Below, piece by piece: positions 9,076 to 18,481 of a stretch of DNA of 64,000 nucleotides. The position numbers and the translations under genes are program-made. Source of the DNA: Jiella pelagia. GTDB taxonomy: Bacteria; Pseudomonadota; Alphaproteobacteria; Rhizobiales; Rhizobiaceae. The DNA lies in the NCBI RefSeq assembly GCF_026898155.1, contig NZ_CP114029.1, forward strand, positions 4,010,001 through 4,074,000. Reading direction: 5' to 3'. A model generated the notes under the pieces. It worked only from the letters and a program-made list of their open reading frames with translations, did no database searches and had not been told where the DNA came from. Position 1 is the first letter of the stretch; each line of letters starts with the position of its first letter.

Positions 9076-9891
9076 CTACGCCTTGTGGATGCCGAACTCG
9101 GTGTAGGTTCTCTTGGTCTCTCGAGTTTCGTTCCAGATCTGCTTGTTCACTGCAAGTGCTTCCTGGCGGACATATCCACGCTCATGATCGAGATGGATGC
9201 AGATTGCGCTGTAGCGGATCTGCTTGGCCTTGATGCCGCTGTTGCGGAGCCGATCGCCCATTTCGCGATCTTCTGCTCCATATTCCATCCGTTCGTCGAA
9301 CCCGTTGACCGCAACGATATCGCTTTTCCAGCCCGAGGCGTTGTGGCCGTTCCAGGACGGTTTCGTCGTCGTTGCGGCATTGAAGAACCGGTCCAGGCCG
9401 GCGTCTTTGGCCGCCAGCCTCAGATCCTTGAACGATCGTTTCTTGCCGCGCTCCAACAACCACGCAAGTCGGAACGCTCGTCCCGCCCGGATGTCGTCCT
9501 CTGTCAGACCTTGGCTCAATACCAGGGGCAGCTTGTAATAGCCTCCCGACAAGAAATGACCCTTCTGACGGAGCCGAAGATGGGTCGAGATGAAATCGCT
9601 CCGGGGAACGCAGTCTCCATCGCTGAAGATCAGATAGTCGGAGCTGCTCGCGACGATAGCTTTATTCAAAATGACCGTCTTCTGGAACCCATTGTCGGGA
9701 TGCCAGATATGCTTCAAGGGATGCTTGAATTGCCCTTGGAGCGAGATGATGAGATCTTTGGTCTCGGACCGAGATCCATCGTCGGCAACGACGATCTGAA
9801 AATCGGCTTCGTCCTGCGCAAGGTATCCCCATAATACTTTCTGCAGCCATTCCGGCGAATTGTAGGTCGACAAAATCACCGAGCATTGCAT
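9076..9891 (-). CDS. family 2 glycosyltransferase with Glyco_transf_7C-like end
   Basis: Cytosolic GT-A enzyme of 271 residues from ATG 9891 (MQCSVILSTYN). The nucleotide-sugar motifs are DDGS (37-40) and the metal-binding DGD (91-93 in FSDGDCVP). The second half, NGHNASGWKSDIVAVNGFDE, resembles the galactosyltransferase C-terminal domain. It probably adds a sugar to a surface polysaccharide. In-frame upstream ATGs exist at 9954 and, before the IS481 insertion, at 11116; joining across the insertion gives an uninterrupted frame. The original protein may therefore have been about 35-40 residues longer, and the IS may have removed its native start and promoter. Confidence 0.78.
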   Translation of the reverse strand: MQCSVILSTYNSPEWLQKVLWGYLAQDEADFQIVVADDGSRSETKDLIISLQGQFKHPLKHIWHPDNGFQKTVILNKAIVASSSDYLIFSDGDCVPRSDFISTHLRLRQKGHFLSGGYYKLPLVLSQGLTEDDIRAGRAFRLAWLLERGKKRSFKDLRLAAKDAGLDRFFNAATTTKPSWNGHNASGWKSDIVAVNGFDERMEYGAEDREMGDRLRNSGIKAKQIRYSAICIHLDHERGYVRQEALAVNKQIWNETRETKRTYTEFGIHKA

Positions 9892-9967
9892 GGAGTCGTG
9901 GCTTTCAGGATCGGTTGCGTGCTGTTTTGCAGTTGGGGCTCGGCGGCGAGACATAGCATGCACAACA

Positions 9968-11068
9968 TGTCCTCTTAAGCTTCTTGGCTGACGAATGACA
10001 TCACGGTTTCGACCGGCCTGCGGCCCATGTTGCGATAGCCAAGGTGCGGGCGTTCGGTGTTGTAGTGGACGAGCCAAGCGTCGAGATCGGCCTGCAGGGC
10101 CTCGACCGTTTCGTAGAATGTCTCGCGCATCGTGACGCGGAAGAACTCGTCGAGGATGGTGCCGTTGAAGCGCTCGACGAAGCCGTTGGTCTTGGGCGTC
10201 CGGACCCTTGTTCGCCTGTGCTCGATGCCGTTGAGGTCGAGGTAGAGCTCGTAGGGGTGCTTGTCGGTGCCGCAGAATTCCCGGCCGTTGTCGGTGAGGA
10301 CTGCGCCGACCGGCAGGTCGAGATGGCGATAGAAGGGCAGCACCTCGTTGTGGAGCACGGCGACGGCCGCCTCAGGCTGCTTGGAGACATGCAGGAAGCC
10401 GAAGGCATAGGAGCCGTAGGTGTCGACGACGGCATGCAGGTAGACCTTGCCGATGCCCTTGAGATTGCCGACGAAGAAAGTGTCGGCCGACAGGAGTTCG
10501 CCGGGCGCCGAACTCTCGACATGGCGCTCGCGGAAGCAGGGGTTCAGCTTCTCCAGGAACACCGCCTGCTCGGGCGTGATCGCGATCTCTCTGTCTGCAT
10601 TGGCCTTTTCCAACGCCAGCCAGCGGTCCGTGCGCGTGCCGAGATCGGCGGCATTCAGGATCTTCTGGATGGTAATGGCCGAGACGGCGATCCCTTCCAG
10701 GCGCAAGAGCGCCTCCAGCCGGTTGCAGCCATAGGCCGGATGCTCCAGCGCCAGGGCCCTGATCCGCTCCACCGTCGCCGGCGGGGTCGTCTGCGGATGG
10801 CTCTTGTGGATCGGTGGCAGGTCCTTCAGGCCCTCAAAGCCCTGCGTCTGAAAGCGCCGCTTCCATTCGTAGAAGCTGGTGCGGTCGAGACCGCGCTGCC
10901 GGCACGCCTCGGCGACGTTGCCCAATTCCTTGGCCAGGTCCAGGACGCTCAAACGATGATGCGCAACCTTCGTCGCCGCATCGCGCGGCCCTGCCTTCCT
11001 TGTTGATGACTGTCCCATGGTCCGATCCTCCTTTCCAAAAATAGCATGGAAAGAAGCTTAAGAGGACA
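9968..11068 (-). mobile_element. IS481-family insertion sequence, complete
   Basis: 1101 bases bounded by perfect 18-base inverted repeats, TGTCCTCTTAAGCTTCTT at 9968-9985 and its complement at 11051-11068. The target duplication is CACAACA at 9961-9967 and 11069-11075. It contains one intact transposase gene. Perfect ends and duplication mean a recent insertion. It landed just upstream of, or within the original 5' end of, the glycosyltransferase gene. Confidence 0.95.
9975..11018 (-). CDS. IS481-family DDE transposase
   Basis: 347 residues. An N-terminal helix-turn-helix region (ELGNVAEACRQRGLDRTSFYEW) binds the ends and is followed by an rve integrase core. The DDE triad is D179 (LLSADTFF), D243 (VLTDNGREF) and E282 (GFVERFNG). 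The tail HYNTERPHLGYRNMGRRPVE is typical of the family. The gene fills the IS almost from repeat to repeat. It contains one of only two undisturbed GAGCTC sites in the window (10244-10249). Confidence 0.95.
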   Translation of the reverse strand: MGQSSTRKAGPRDAATKVAHHRLSVLDLAKELGNVAEACRQRGLDRTSFYEWKRRFQTQGFEGLKDLPPIHKSHPQTTPPATVERIRALALEHPAYGCNRLEALLRLEGIAVSAITIQKILNAADLGTRTDRWLALEKANADREIAITPEQAVFLEKLNPCFRERHVESSAPGELLSADTFFVGNLKGIGKVYLHAVVDTYGSYAFGFLHVSKQPEAAVAVLHNEVLPFYRHLDLPVGAVLTDNGREFCGTDKHPYELYLDLNGIEHRRTRVRTPKTNGFVERFNGTILDEFFRVTMRETFYETVEALQADLDAWLVHYNTERPHLGYRNMGRRPVETVMSFVSQEA

Positions 11069-11260
11069 CACAACACCGGCGGCGAGAGCTTCTCGCGCAA
11101 TGCGGCTGACAGCCATCCTTGGGGATCGGCAGGCGCAGCCAGGATCCTCGCTGATCGATGCGGAGGTGATCTGGCTGATCTGGCCTCCTTATCCCCGGTG
11201 GCGAAAAGGCGCTGGCGAAGCAGCCGCCCGAAACGCGGCTGCACCCGTGCCTCGCACTGA

Positions 11261-13201
11261 TCAGAAGGTCTTTGCCGCGACTGCAGGATCCACATAGGCG
11301 TCCCAGCAGGGCGATAGCGAGATCTTCGTCTTCGCTCGAAGCGCTGCTTCGTAGAAGGAGCGGAGCGTGTCGTTCGCCCCGGTGATCGGGCAGCGCGGAT
11401 AGAGGATGAGATCGGTGTCGCCGACGGCGGCGAGCACGTCTGCGTCAGGATCTGGGACGGCGCGATAAGGGTCGGCGCCGATGGCGATCAGGCGCGGTGC
11501 CTGCCGCTGCAGCAACCAGGGGAATGGGTTGACGAAATTGAGGTTCATGATCGTTCCGAAGCGAACGTCATTGGCCGTCTCGAACGCCTTGATCGCGCCC
11601 ACCGCCTCGTCCACCGCCATCAGCCAGGTCAGCTGGAAATCCGGCTCGGTATAGAGGGTAAAGTTCGGCAGTTCCCCTGCCTTCGCCACCGCCTCGTAAG
11701 TTGCCGGGTGGTCCTCATAGATCTTCTTCATCACCCTGGCGTGCTGGATGATCTCCGGGCGCTGGGCGACCTGGCCGAGCTGGCCGAGATGATCGCTTGC
11801 CAGCCTTTCGTATTTCATCTGGCCGACGAAGGCGCGGGCCGCGCGGGTCGTCACTTCGATGAAATAGGGGAGCGAACAGGCTGCGATCAGGATCGCCACG
11901 AGCCCGAGGCGCGTCCCGGCGATCGCACCCCGCCGCGTCCAGGCCATGAGGAGCATCGGCCACAGGAAGATGAAGCCCTGGCCGCCGGTGTTCTGGGTCT
12001 CGACGAACAGCGCGGCGAAGGTCGCGGCCGCAAGCCAGACGACCGGTCGGTCGACGAGACGCGCGAGCGATGCCCATCCGGGCGCGCGCAAGAGCGTCCT
12101 TGCGGCATCCGCGATGTCCGGGCCGTCGATGACGAGGAGCGCCAGCATGAGGGCCGAAAGCGGCCCGAAGACCGCGAAGTGGATCGAGGCGGCCTGGAGG
12201 AAGCGTGGCAGCAGGCTGCCTTCGTTCATGCCGAGCAGCGCGACGATGTCGCCGACATAGGCCGAGACGACGCCGAGCGAGACTTCGAGGACGGCAAGGA
12301 CGGCCACGAAGGCTGCGGCGGCAAGGAGTGACAGGCGCAGATCGATGCGCCGCGCCGCGAGCGCGACGACGCAGAGGAGCCCGCCGGCGAAAAAGCCCGT
12401 GACCTTGGTCAGGAACAGCGCCAGCATCGTGCCGACGACGACGGCGAGGATCACTCGCCGCGAGGCCGCGAAGATGAGCGCGGCGGCAAGGACGTAGAGG
12501 ATTTCGGTGAGCTGGCGGTTGTAGATGCCGAACCCGTCGACGCTCGGAAACGAGTAGAATGGGGTGACGTTGAACGGCAGCAGCTGGAAGACGAGGAACG
12601 GTCCGAGCAGGGCCAGCGCCAGAGCGCGCGAGCGTTTGTCGACGTCGGCGAGGACGAGGCCGATCAACGGCCCGGTGACGATGAACAGCGACCACTGAGC
12701 GAGGAGGAGCGGCTGGCCGCTCGGGAAGATCCGTTCGACGAGGGCGAACAGCCAATAGCCAAGAGGGCCGACGGGCGTGAAGAAGTCGACCCCGGGCACC
12801 TGGCCGGCGAAGATCCGGTTGGCCGCGTCGAAATAGATGAAGAGGTCCCAGTACATCGCGCCGATCGGGACGGTGAGCGGCAGGATCAGCAGGAGCGCCA
12901 GCGCCACCGTGACCGCCGCCAGGATGACCAGCGGCGAGGCGAGGGGGCGAAGCGACGCGTCAAACTGGCTTGAGCGGCGGTCGAGGTGAACGTCACGATG
13001 AGCGGTCCCGCATTGCGATGTCTGGCGCGAGCATGCCCGAGCGGCCTTAAGAAAGGCTGAGGAATGTCCGGCCAATTCGGCTTTTGGATGCCGCAAGGTC
13101 AGGTAATGGTTGGTTGCGACCGCTCGTGTGACGGCTTTGTGAGTTGCGCCTCCGACCGTTCGGCGTAGCCTATTGCGATGCAAAAGCGGCATTGCACCCA
13201 T
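11261..13201 (-). CDS. polytopic membrane protein, GT-C/ArnT-like glycosyltransferase candidate
   Basis: Large integral membrane protein with about ten hydrophobic helices followed by a soluble C-terminal region of about 200 residues. After the first helix comes MYWDLFIYFDAANRI, an acidic first-loop motif like that of GT-C glycosyltransferases that use polyprenyl-linked donors; catalysis by those acids is inference. Start uncertain: the frame is open well upstream, but the first 90 residues look non-coding. ATG 13201 or TTG 13096 are possible, and no good ribosome site is visible. It precedes the GT2 gene on the same strand, so both probably serve one surface-glycan pathway, now separated by the IS481 element. 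Confidence 0.6.
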   Translation of the reverse strand: MGAMPLLHRNRLRRTVGGATHKAVTRAVATNHYLTLRHPKAELAGHSSAFLKAARACSRQTSQCGTAHRDVHLDRRSSQFDASLRPLASPLVILAAVTVALALLLILPLTVPIGAMYWDLFIYFDAANRIFAGQVPGVDFFTPVGPLGYWLFALVERIFPSGQPLLLAQWSLFIVTGPLIGLVLADVDKRSRALALALLGPFLVFQLLPFNVTPFYSFPSVDGFGIYNRQLTEILYVLAAALIFAASRRVILAVVVGTMLALFLTKVTGFFAGGLLCVVALAARRIDLRLSLLAAAAFVAVLAVLEVSLGVVSAYVGDIVALLGMNEGSLLPRFLQAASIHFAVFGPLSALMLALLVIDGPDIADAARTLLRAPGWASLARLVDRPVVWLAAATFAALFVETQNTGGQGFIFLWPMLLMAWTRRGAIAGTRLGLVAILIAACSLPYFIEVTTRAARAFVGQMKYERLASDHLGQLGQVAQRPEIIQHARVMKKIYEDHPATYEAVAKAGELPNFTLYTEPDFQLTWLMAVDEAVGAIKAFETANDVRFGTIMNLNFVNPFPWLLQRQAPRLIAIGADPYRAVPDPDADVLAAVGDTDLILYPRCPITGANDTLRSFYEAALRAKTKISLSPCWDAYVDPAVAAKTF

Positions 13202-13285
13202 GGCGTTGGTGACGGTCCGGCTCTTCAGCATCGACCGTTCGCACAGCCTCTGGCGAGACACCGACGACCTGGCTTGGGACGATCG

Positions 13286-14167
13286 GTGATAGCCGGTTTC
13301 GCGAGGTTGCTTGTTGCCCTGTCGATGCTGTCGGTGGCCACCTTGACTGCCGCGGCATTCGAGCGAGGGCTCTCGGACCTTGGCGCCGGAACGCCGGAGG
13401 CGCGCGACGGGACGGCTGTCGACGTCGAACTGGTTCTTGCGGTGGACGTTTCCTGGTCGATGGATCAATCGGAACAGGAGATCCAGCGCGACGGCTATGC
13501 CGCCGCATTCCGCGATCCTAAAGTCCAGGAAGCGATCTTCGACGGGGTCAACGGCCGCGTTGCCGTCACCTATGTCGAATGGGCGGGGACGACGTCGCAG
13601 ATGGTGGTCGTTCCGTGGACCCTGATCGACACCAAGGAAGCCGCCGACGCCTTCGCCTATCGGCTCGCCACCGAACTGCCGGACCGCGAGCGCCGCACAT
13701 CGATCTCCTCGGCGATCGATACCATCGTGCCGATGTTCGATGGTAACGGCTTCGACGGCCTGCGTCGGGTGATCGACATTTCCGGCGACGGGCCGAACAA
13801 TCAGGGCCGCATGGTCACGCTCGCGCGGGACGGAGCCGTCGCCGCTGGCATCACGATCAACGGCCTGCCGCTGATGACCTCGGGCGGCGGCTTCTCATGG
13901 GGCTCGATCCCTGATCTCGACCGGTACTATTCCGATTGCGTGATCGGCGGGCCGGGCGCCTTCGTCATTCCCGTCAACGACTGGTCGCAGTTTCCCGAGG
14001 CGGTGCGGCGCAAGCTGATCCTCGAACTCGCCGGCGGCTGGCCGCTCGGGGCGGAGCCGCGTGAGCCACTCGTCCTGAAAACCCAAGGGTTGCCTGCGGC
14101 CGACTGTCTCGTCGGCGAGAACATGTGGATGGAGCGGCAACAGCGCTGGATGGACGACACCCGCTGA
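13286..14167 (+). CDS. DUF1194 family secreted VWA-domain protein
   Basis: About 293 residues from GTG 13286, chosen because it places a signal peptide (GFARLLVALSMLSVATLTAAA) at the N-terminus; an upstream ATG at 13178 would add a non-conserved basic leader. The von Willebrand A fold begins VELVLAVDVSWSM, with the MIDAS motif DVSWS at 54-58, and later metal-site elements include DISGDGPNNQG. DUF1194 proteins are conserved in alphaproteobacteria and of unknown function. A metal-dependent periplasmic adhesion or binding role is inferred from the fold. Confidence 0.85.
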   Translation: MIAGFARLLVALSMLSVATLTAAAFERGLSDLGAGTPEARDGTAVDVELVLAVDVSWSMDQSEQEIQRDGYAAAFRDPKVQEAIFDGVNGRVAVTYVEWAGTTSQMVVVPWTLIDTKEAADAFAYRLATELPDRERRTSISSAIDTIVPMFDGNGFDGLRRVIDISGDGPNNQGRMVTLARDGAVAAGITINGLPLMTSGGGFSWGSIPDLDRYYSDCVIGGPGAFVIPVNDWSQFPEAVRRKLILELAGGWPLGAEPREPLVLKTQGLPAADCLVGENMWMERQQRWMDDTR

Positions 14168-14313
14168 TCGCGCGCGCCAGGTCCGGCGAATTTTCCGTCG
14201 AGGCGACGGGTTTCCGAAGGGCCTCCTCGAGGGCGCTTCGTCCCGGTGCAATGAGTGGCGGGTGTCGTCTGGCGTCCGGGTGCAAGCGCTCGCCCCTCCG
14301 TCCGTGCCTTCCG

Positions 14314-15367
14314 TTAGGCCTCCGATGCGACCTTCTTCTGGCGGCCGGCGCGCTCCTGCTGGGGCGAGCGATCGTAGAGCCTCGCGGTAGCACTTGGCGA
14401 AATGCGAGGCGGAGACGAAGCCGCAGGCGATGGCGATCTCGACGATCGGCATCTGCGACTGGCGCAACAGATGGCGGGCGCGATCGAGCCGCATCTCGAG
14501 ATAATAGCGGGCCGGCGACAGGCCCATCTCCCGCTCGAACAGCCGCTCCACCTGCCGGCGCGACAGGCCGACGTGATGGGCGATCTCCGCCAGGGACAGC
14601 GGATCGGCGAGATTGGCCTCCATGATCTCGATCGCCCGGACCACCTTGGCGTGCTGTACGCCGAGCCGCGCCTTCAGCGGCAGGCGCTGGCGGTCGTGGG
14701 AGCCGCGCACCCGGTCGGTGATGACCTGTTCGCAGACCCGGTTGACCGCCCCGTCGCCGAGATCCTCCCGGATCAGCGCGAGCATCATGTCGAGCGCGGC
14801 GGTTCCGCCGGCGCAGGTATAGAGATTGTGGTCGATCTCGAAGAGGTCCGCATAGACCTCGGCCATCGGAAACGCCTCGGCGAAGCCGGCGAGATTTTCC
14901 CAGTGGATAGCGCATTTGCGCCCCGACAAAAGCCCGGCCTTGGCGAGGATCCACGCGCCGGTGCACAGGCCGCCGACCGAGACGCCGCGCTGATGGGCTT
15001 CCCGCAGATAGGAGAACACCTGCCGATCCTGGAAGTCCTCGACGAAGACGCCGGAGCAGGCGAAGACCATCGACGGCCTGTCGCCGGACACCAGGCTGCG
15101 TCGTTCCGTCTCGAGGGAGGAGGAGACGGCGCAGGCGACACCGTTCGAGGCGGCGACGGCGTCGCCGTCCGTCGAGGCGAGGCGCCAGCGATAGATCTCC
15201 CGCCCGACGATGCGATTGGCGATCCGTAGCGGCTCGATGGCGTTGGCGAAGGCGATCATCGAAAAGTTCGGGACGAGCAGGAACACGATCGTCCGTCGCG
15301 GGCCGTCCGTAGCCGCACCGACCGTGACGGTCCGCGTCGCCGCGCCGGCGTCATCAAAATAGCTCAT
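14314..15367 (-). pseudogene. GlxA-family AraC-type regulator, frameshifted near the C-terminus
   Basis: DJ-1/PfpI-like N-terminal domain (about 25-190; nucleophile region GGLCTGAWILA) joined to an AraC double helix-turn-helix (LSLAEIAHHVGLSRRQVERLF; IVEIAIACGFVSASHFAKCYR). Start MSYFDDAG at 15367. After HFAKCYRE the frame drifts into non-conserved text. The coding strand has GAGGCTC at 14377-14383; reading GAGCTC restores CYRELYDRSPQQER, the standard ending of this family, and a stop at 14314-14316, giving 350 residues. Family members (GlxA, CdhR, ArgR-type) regulate amino-acid or quaternary-amine catabolism. No obvious target lies next to it. Confidence 0.85.
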
Positions 15368-15700
15368 CGAAGCGGCCTTCGATCCGATCGCAATGTTCGA
15401 CCGCATTGCGCACTTCAACGGTGACGAAATTCCGTCCATTGCGCAATGGCATGGATTGGGCGTTTTGATGGCCGCTGACAGCGACCCTGCACCCGGCTCG
15501 TGAGCCGGTGGCTCCCGCGGGCGCGAACCCACAGGAGCAGAGCCAGCCGTCATCGCCATCGACGGCGGGGATCCGGCTGCCCGCGCGAAGCCGAATCAGC
15601 GCAGAGGCGTTCGGGCGGGCGGGCCATACCGAACCATCCTTCGTAGCAGGTCTTCGGCAGTGGGCGGACGCCTCGGCATGTTGGACCCTTGGCCGGAGGA

Positions 15701-17359
15701 TCAGCTGACGATGCGGATCCTCAGGACGCGCTCGGCGATTTCCTTGAACGTGTTGGTGAGCTGCGATGCGTTGGTGACGGCGAAGTAATGATCGTCGTCC
15801 GTAGCGCAGCCCTTGAGCAGCGTTTCGTTGCCCTGCATCAGGCGGATGGTGAAGACTTCGACGTCCATCGCCCTGGTGTTCTCGCAAGCGGTCTTCGTGC
15901 GCGCATCGATCAGCGAGGCCTTGTCCCAGCCGTTCCAACGGTTCTGGGTGTTGTCGCCGTCGGTCAGGACGATCATGATCTTCTGCGCCCGCTTGTCGGT
16001 GTTGACCCCCGCCAGCGGATAGGTGGCACTGAATGCTTCCATCCCCCATTGGACGCCGATGGTGATGTTGGTGTTGCCGGAGGGCTGCAACGCGTCGACC
16101 TTGGTCTTGAGCGTCGCGAGGTTCGTCGTCAGCGGGTGGACGGGCAGGAGCGTCGGCTTGGCGCAGTTCGCCTTCGGATAGAGGGTAGCGGCAAGGCTCG
16201 ACTGGGGAGCGTCATTCTGGACGTCGTAGGGTTGGGTTCGATCGATGACGCAGCCGGACCAAACCTGCGAACTCGTCAGGATCAGGTCGTTATTGGCGGT
16301 TTCGGTGTCGTTGTTCTTCGTTGCCACAGGTTGAGTCGACACGGTCGTGATCGGCTGGGAATAGATCCGGGTCCAGTTGCCCCACATGTTGTACCAGCAG
16401 CTCCAGAAATTGCACTGGCGCTCCGCGTTCATCCGATTGATCGTATAGAGATTTCCCTCGCGCCAGGAGTTGTAGTTGAAGGACGTGCAGTTGAACAAGC
16501 CGTAGCAGTTCGTATAGCTGGCATTCGTTCCAAGCTTGAACCCTTCGCGGGTCGTCGAACAGAGCGACCTGTCCATACTGTTCGCGCTCGAGTTCAGCTT
16601 GCTGCAGTCGACCATCGGATCGGCCACCGCCTGCGCCGCCGTGCATGCGGCGCGGTCCGTTGCGTCCGTGATGGTTGCGCAGTTGGTCGTCGCATAAGGA
16701 TTTGCCGCGTTGCCGGTGTAGGTCCCCATCGTCGCGGCATCGAGACGGACCTGGGTATCGAACGGGATCAGGGCGGCCTGGACCTTGGCGTCGCCGCTTT
16801 CAGCGCCGGAAAACTGATCGAGGAACAGTTTCACCGCCGCCTTCAGTTCGACCATCCGGCTGTCCTGCGCCATCGACCCGGAAGAATCGAGCACGAGGAC
16901 GATGTCGAGCGGAATATTGGCTCTGGCTGAGACCGCCTCGACGGCGACGTTCAGCGATTCGATGTGCATCAGTCCAAGGAACGGCGTGTCGACGTCGAAA
17001 TTGACGGTGTACTTGTATTCGCCGTTTTCGATCGTCAGGTTTGTTCCTGAAACGTCGGCGTTGATGTCGTCTCCGACATTGGCGAGAAAATACATGTCGG
17101 CCAGTCGTTCGCGCTCGCCTGCCACCGTGCCGAGATACTTCGCCGCAACGATCACGGCCGTATCGGCAGCATTTTGCGCTTCGGATCTGTCGCGCCAGAC
17201 ATTCGTCAGGTCGATGCCGCCGCCGACCGCCAGGACGAAGGGAAGGGCGGTGAGCCCGACGATCAGCGCGAAATTGCCGGATGTATCGTCAATGAAGTCG
17301 CTCGCCTGTCGGCGCACCCGGTCTCGCAATCGGTGCCAGTGAGAAGGCCAATGGGCCAT
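15701..17359 (-). CDS. TadE/TadG-like pilus-assembly protein with VWA domain
   Basis: 552 residues. A cytoplasmic basic start and a single TM-like N-terminal segment (about 28-50, GNFALIVGLTALPFVLAVGG) match the TadG N-terminal signature; the extracellular part has a VWA domain. The MIDAS motif is DSSGS (158-162), and the later Asp is in VLTDGDN near 465. Between these halves (about 240-400) lies a long Asn/Tyr/Trp- and Cys-rich insertion. Family members are linked to Flp pilus export, but no other tad genes are in the window, so this is a stand-alone copy. A surface-adhesion role is inferred. Confidence 0.82.
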   Translation of the reverse strand: MAHWPSHWHRLRDRVRRQASDFIDDTSGNFALIVGLTALPFVLAVGGGIDLTNVWRDRSEAQNAADTAVIVAAKYLGTVAGERERLADMYFLANVGDDINADVSGTNLTIENGEYKYTVNFDVDTPFLGLMHIESLNVAVEAVSARANIPLDIVLVLDSSGSMAQDSRMVELKAAVKLFLDQFSGAESGDAKVQAALIPFDTQVRLDAATMGTYTGNAANPYATTNCATITDATDRAACTAAQAVADPMVDCSKLNSSANSMDRSLCSTTREGFKLGTNASYTNCYGLFNCTSFNYNSWREGNLYTINRMNAERQCNFWSCWYNMWGNWTRIYSQPITTVSTQPVATKNNDTETANNDLILTSSQVWSGCVIDRTQPYDVQNDAPQSSLAATLYPKANCAKPTLLPVHPLTTNLATLKTKVDALQPSGNTNITIGVQWGMEAFSATYPLAGVNTDKRAQKIMIVLTDGDNTQNRWNGWDKASLIDARTKTACENTRAMDVEVFTIRLMQGNETLLKGCATDDDHYFAVTNASQLTNTFKEIAERVLRIRIVS

Positions 17360-17623
17360 GGAATGTCCTCTGCCTGACGGTCAATCAGCGTCATCCTGCC
17401 GCAATCGGGTTAACAGGCGCCTCAATTCACTGATGAAAAACGAGGTATCGGTAGAGGATTGAGAGGAAAATGCACGCATCCAATCGGCTCTACCGATCGC
17501 AGCGGCGTCTGAATGAACCGGGCAAGCGCTGCGGTCAGACGGGGCGGGCGCAAGCGTTGAGGGGGCGGTTCCGCTCGGCGGGGTGATTATCCGCCGATCC
17601 TTGTGGTCACGGCGTCCGGACCC

Positions 17624-18292
17624 TCAGAAGAATTGCAGAACCGCGAATGCGGCGGCTCCATAAAAGCCTCCGAGGACGATGATGCCGATCAGCCCGGTGA
17701 TCAAGGCGGCAGCGAGCCAGAGCCCGTCGCGGGTGCTGATCGCAACGCCGACGAGAGCGACCGAAATTCCGGGCAAGAGATTGGTCAGCGGAAACGGAAT
17801 TGCGACGATCGTCGCCATGATGAACGAATACCAGCCCAAGATCGGCAGAACCAGTCGTTCCGGCTCGAGCCAGTAGCGGTGTCGCGCCAGTCGCTCAATG
17901 CGCCGCAGCATGGGCCCGATCTTGTTCATCACCAGCGCGATGCGATCAGGACTGAGCTTCATGCTGCCGACAAAATTCGGCAGCCACAACCGATGCCGGC
18001 CGATCGCCAGCTGAAAGGTGAAGAACATCAGCGGCAGGCCGATGAAAAAGGATGCCGGCGGCGGAAGCGGAACAAGGTTCAGACCGCCGAAGAGGATGAA
18101 GAAGGCACCGAAGGCCCGAGTATCGAAGGCCTGGGACAGTTCGCCAATCGTGGGTTCTTCGCGGCGCCGATGGCTGAACGTGCGCAGGATCGCCGAGATG
18201 CGCTTTTGTCGCCTGCCACCTTGCCGGCGGATTGCGCGGCGCAGATTGGAGAAACCACCAGGGGACACGGACGAGACTCTGTGGTGTGACAC
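17624..18292 (-). CDS. exoD: ExoD-family exopolysaccharide synthesis protein
   Basis: 222 residues with the ExoD layout: a soluble N-terminal domain (TIGELSQAFDTRAFGAFFILFGGLNLVPLPPP) followed by four or five hydrophobic segments to the C-terminus. In rhizobia ExoD affects exopolysaccharide production and alkali tolerance; the molecular role is unknown. The first 20 residues are not conserved. A GAGTCTC on the coding strand near 18272 might be another disturbed GAGCTC, which would move the start to an upstream TTG, but nothing here proves it. Confidence 0.82.
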   Translation of the reverse strand: MSHHRVSSVSPGGFSNLRRAIRRQGGRRQKRISAILRTFSHRRREEPTIGELSQAFDTRAFGAFFILFGGLNLVPLPPPASFFIGLPLMFFTFQLAIGRHRLWLPNFVGSMKLSPDRIALVMNKIGPMLRRIERLARHRYWLEPERLVLPILGWYSFIMATIVAIPFPLTNLLPGISVALVGVAISTRDGLWLAAALITGLIGIIVLGGFYGAAAFAVLQFF

Positions 18293-18481
18293 TAGGATTG
18301 CTGCCCAAACGAGCGCCGAGAATTCCGACGATGCGCAGCCGTCCCGGCCAAGGAGAGCGGATCTGGAACGGTCGGCGTTCGGGTCACTATGCTCATTCCC
18401 CCGTTAAGTCGAGGTTTCAGGCCGCATCAAGGCACGCAAAGAAATCTGCTGTTGCCGGCCCGCCGCCACGCCGTCGGAGTC

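Noticed and set aside
18268..18276. GAGTCTC near the exoD start as an eleventh disturbed site
   Set aside because: The N-terminus of ExoD is not conserved, so neither reading can be preferred.
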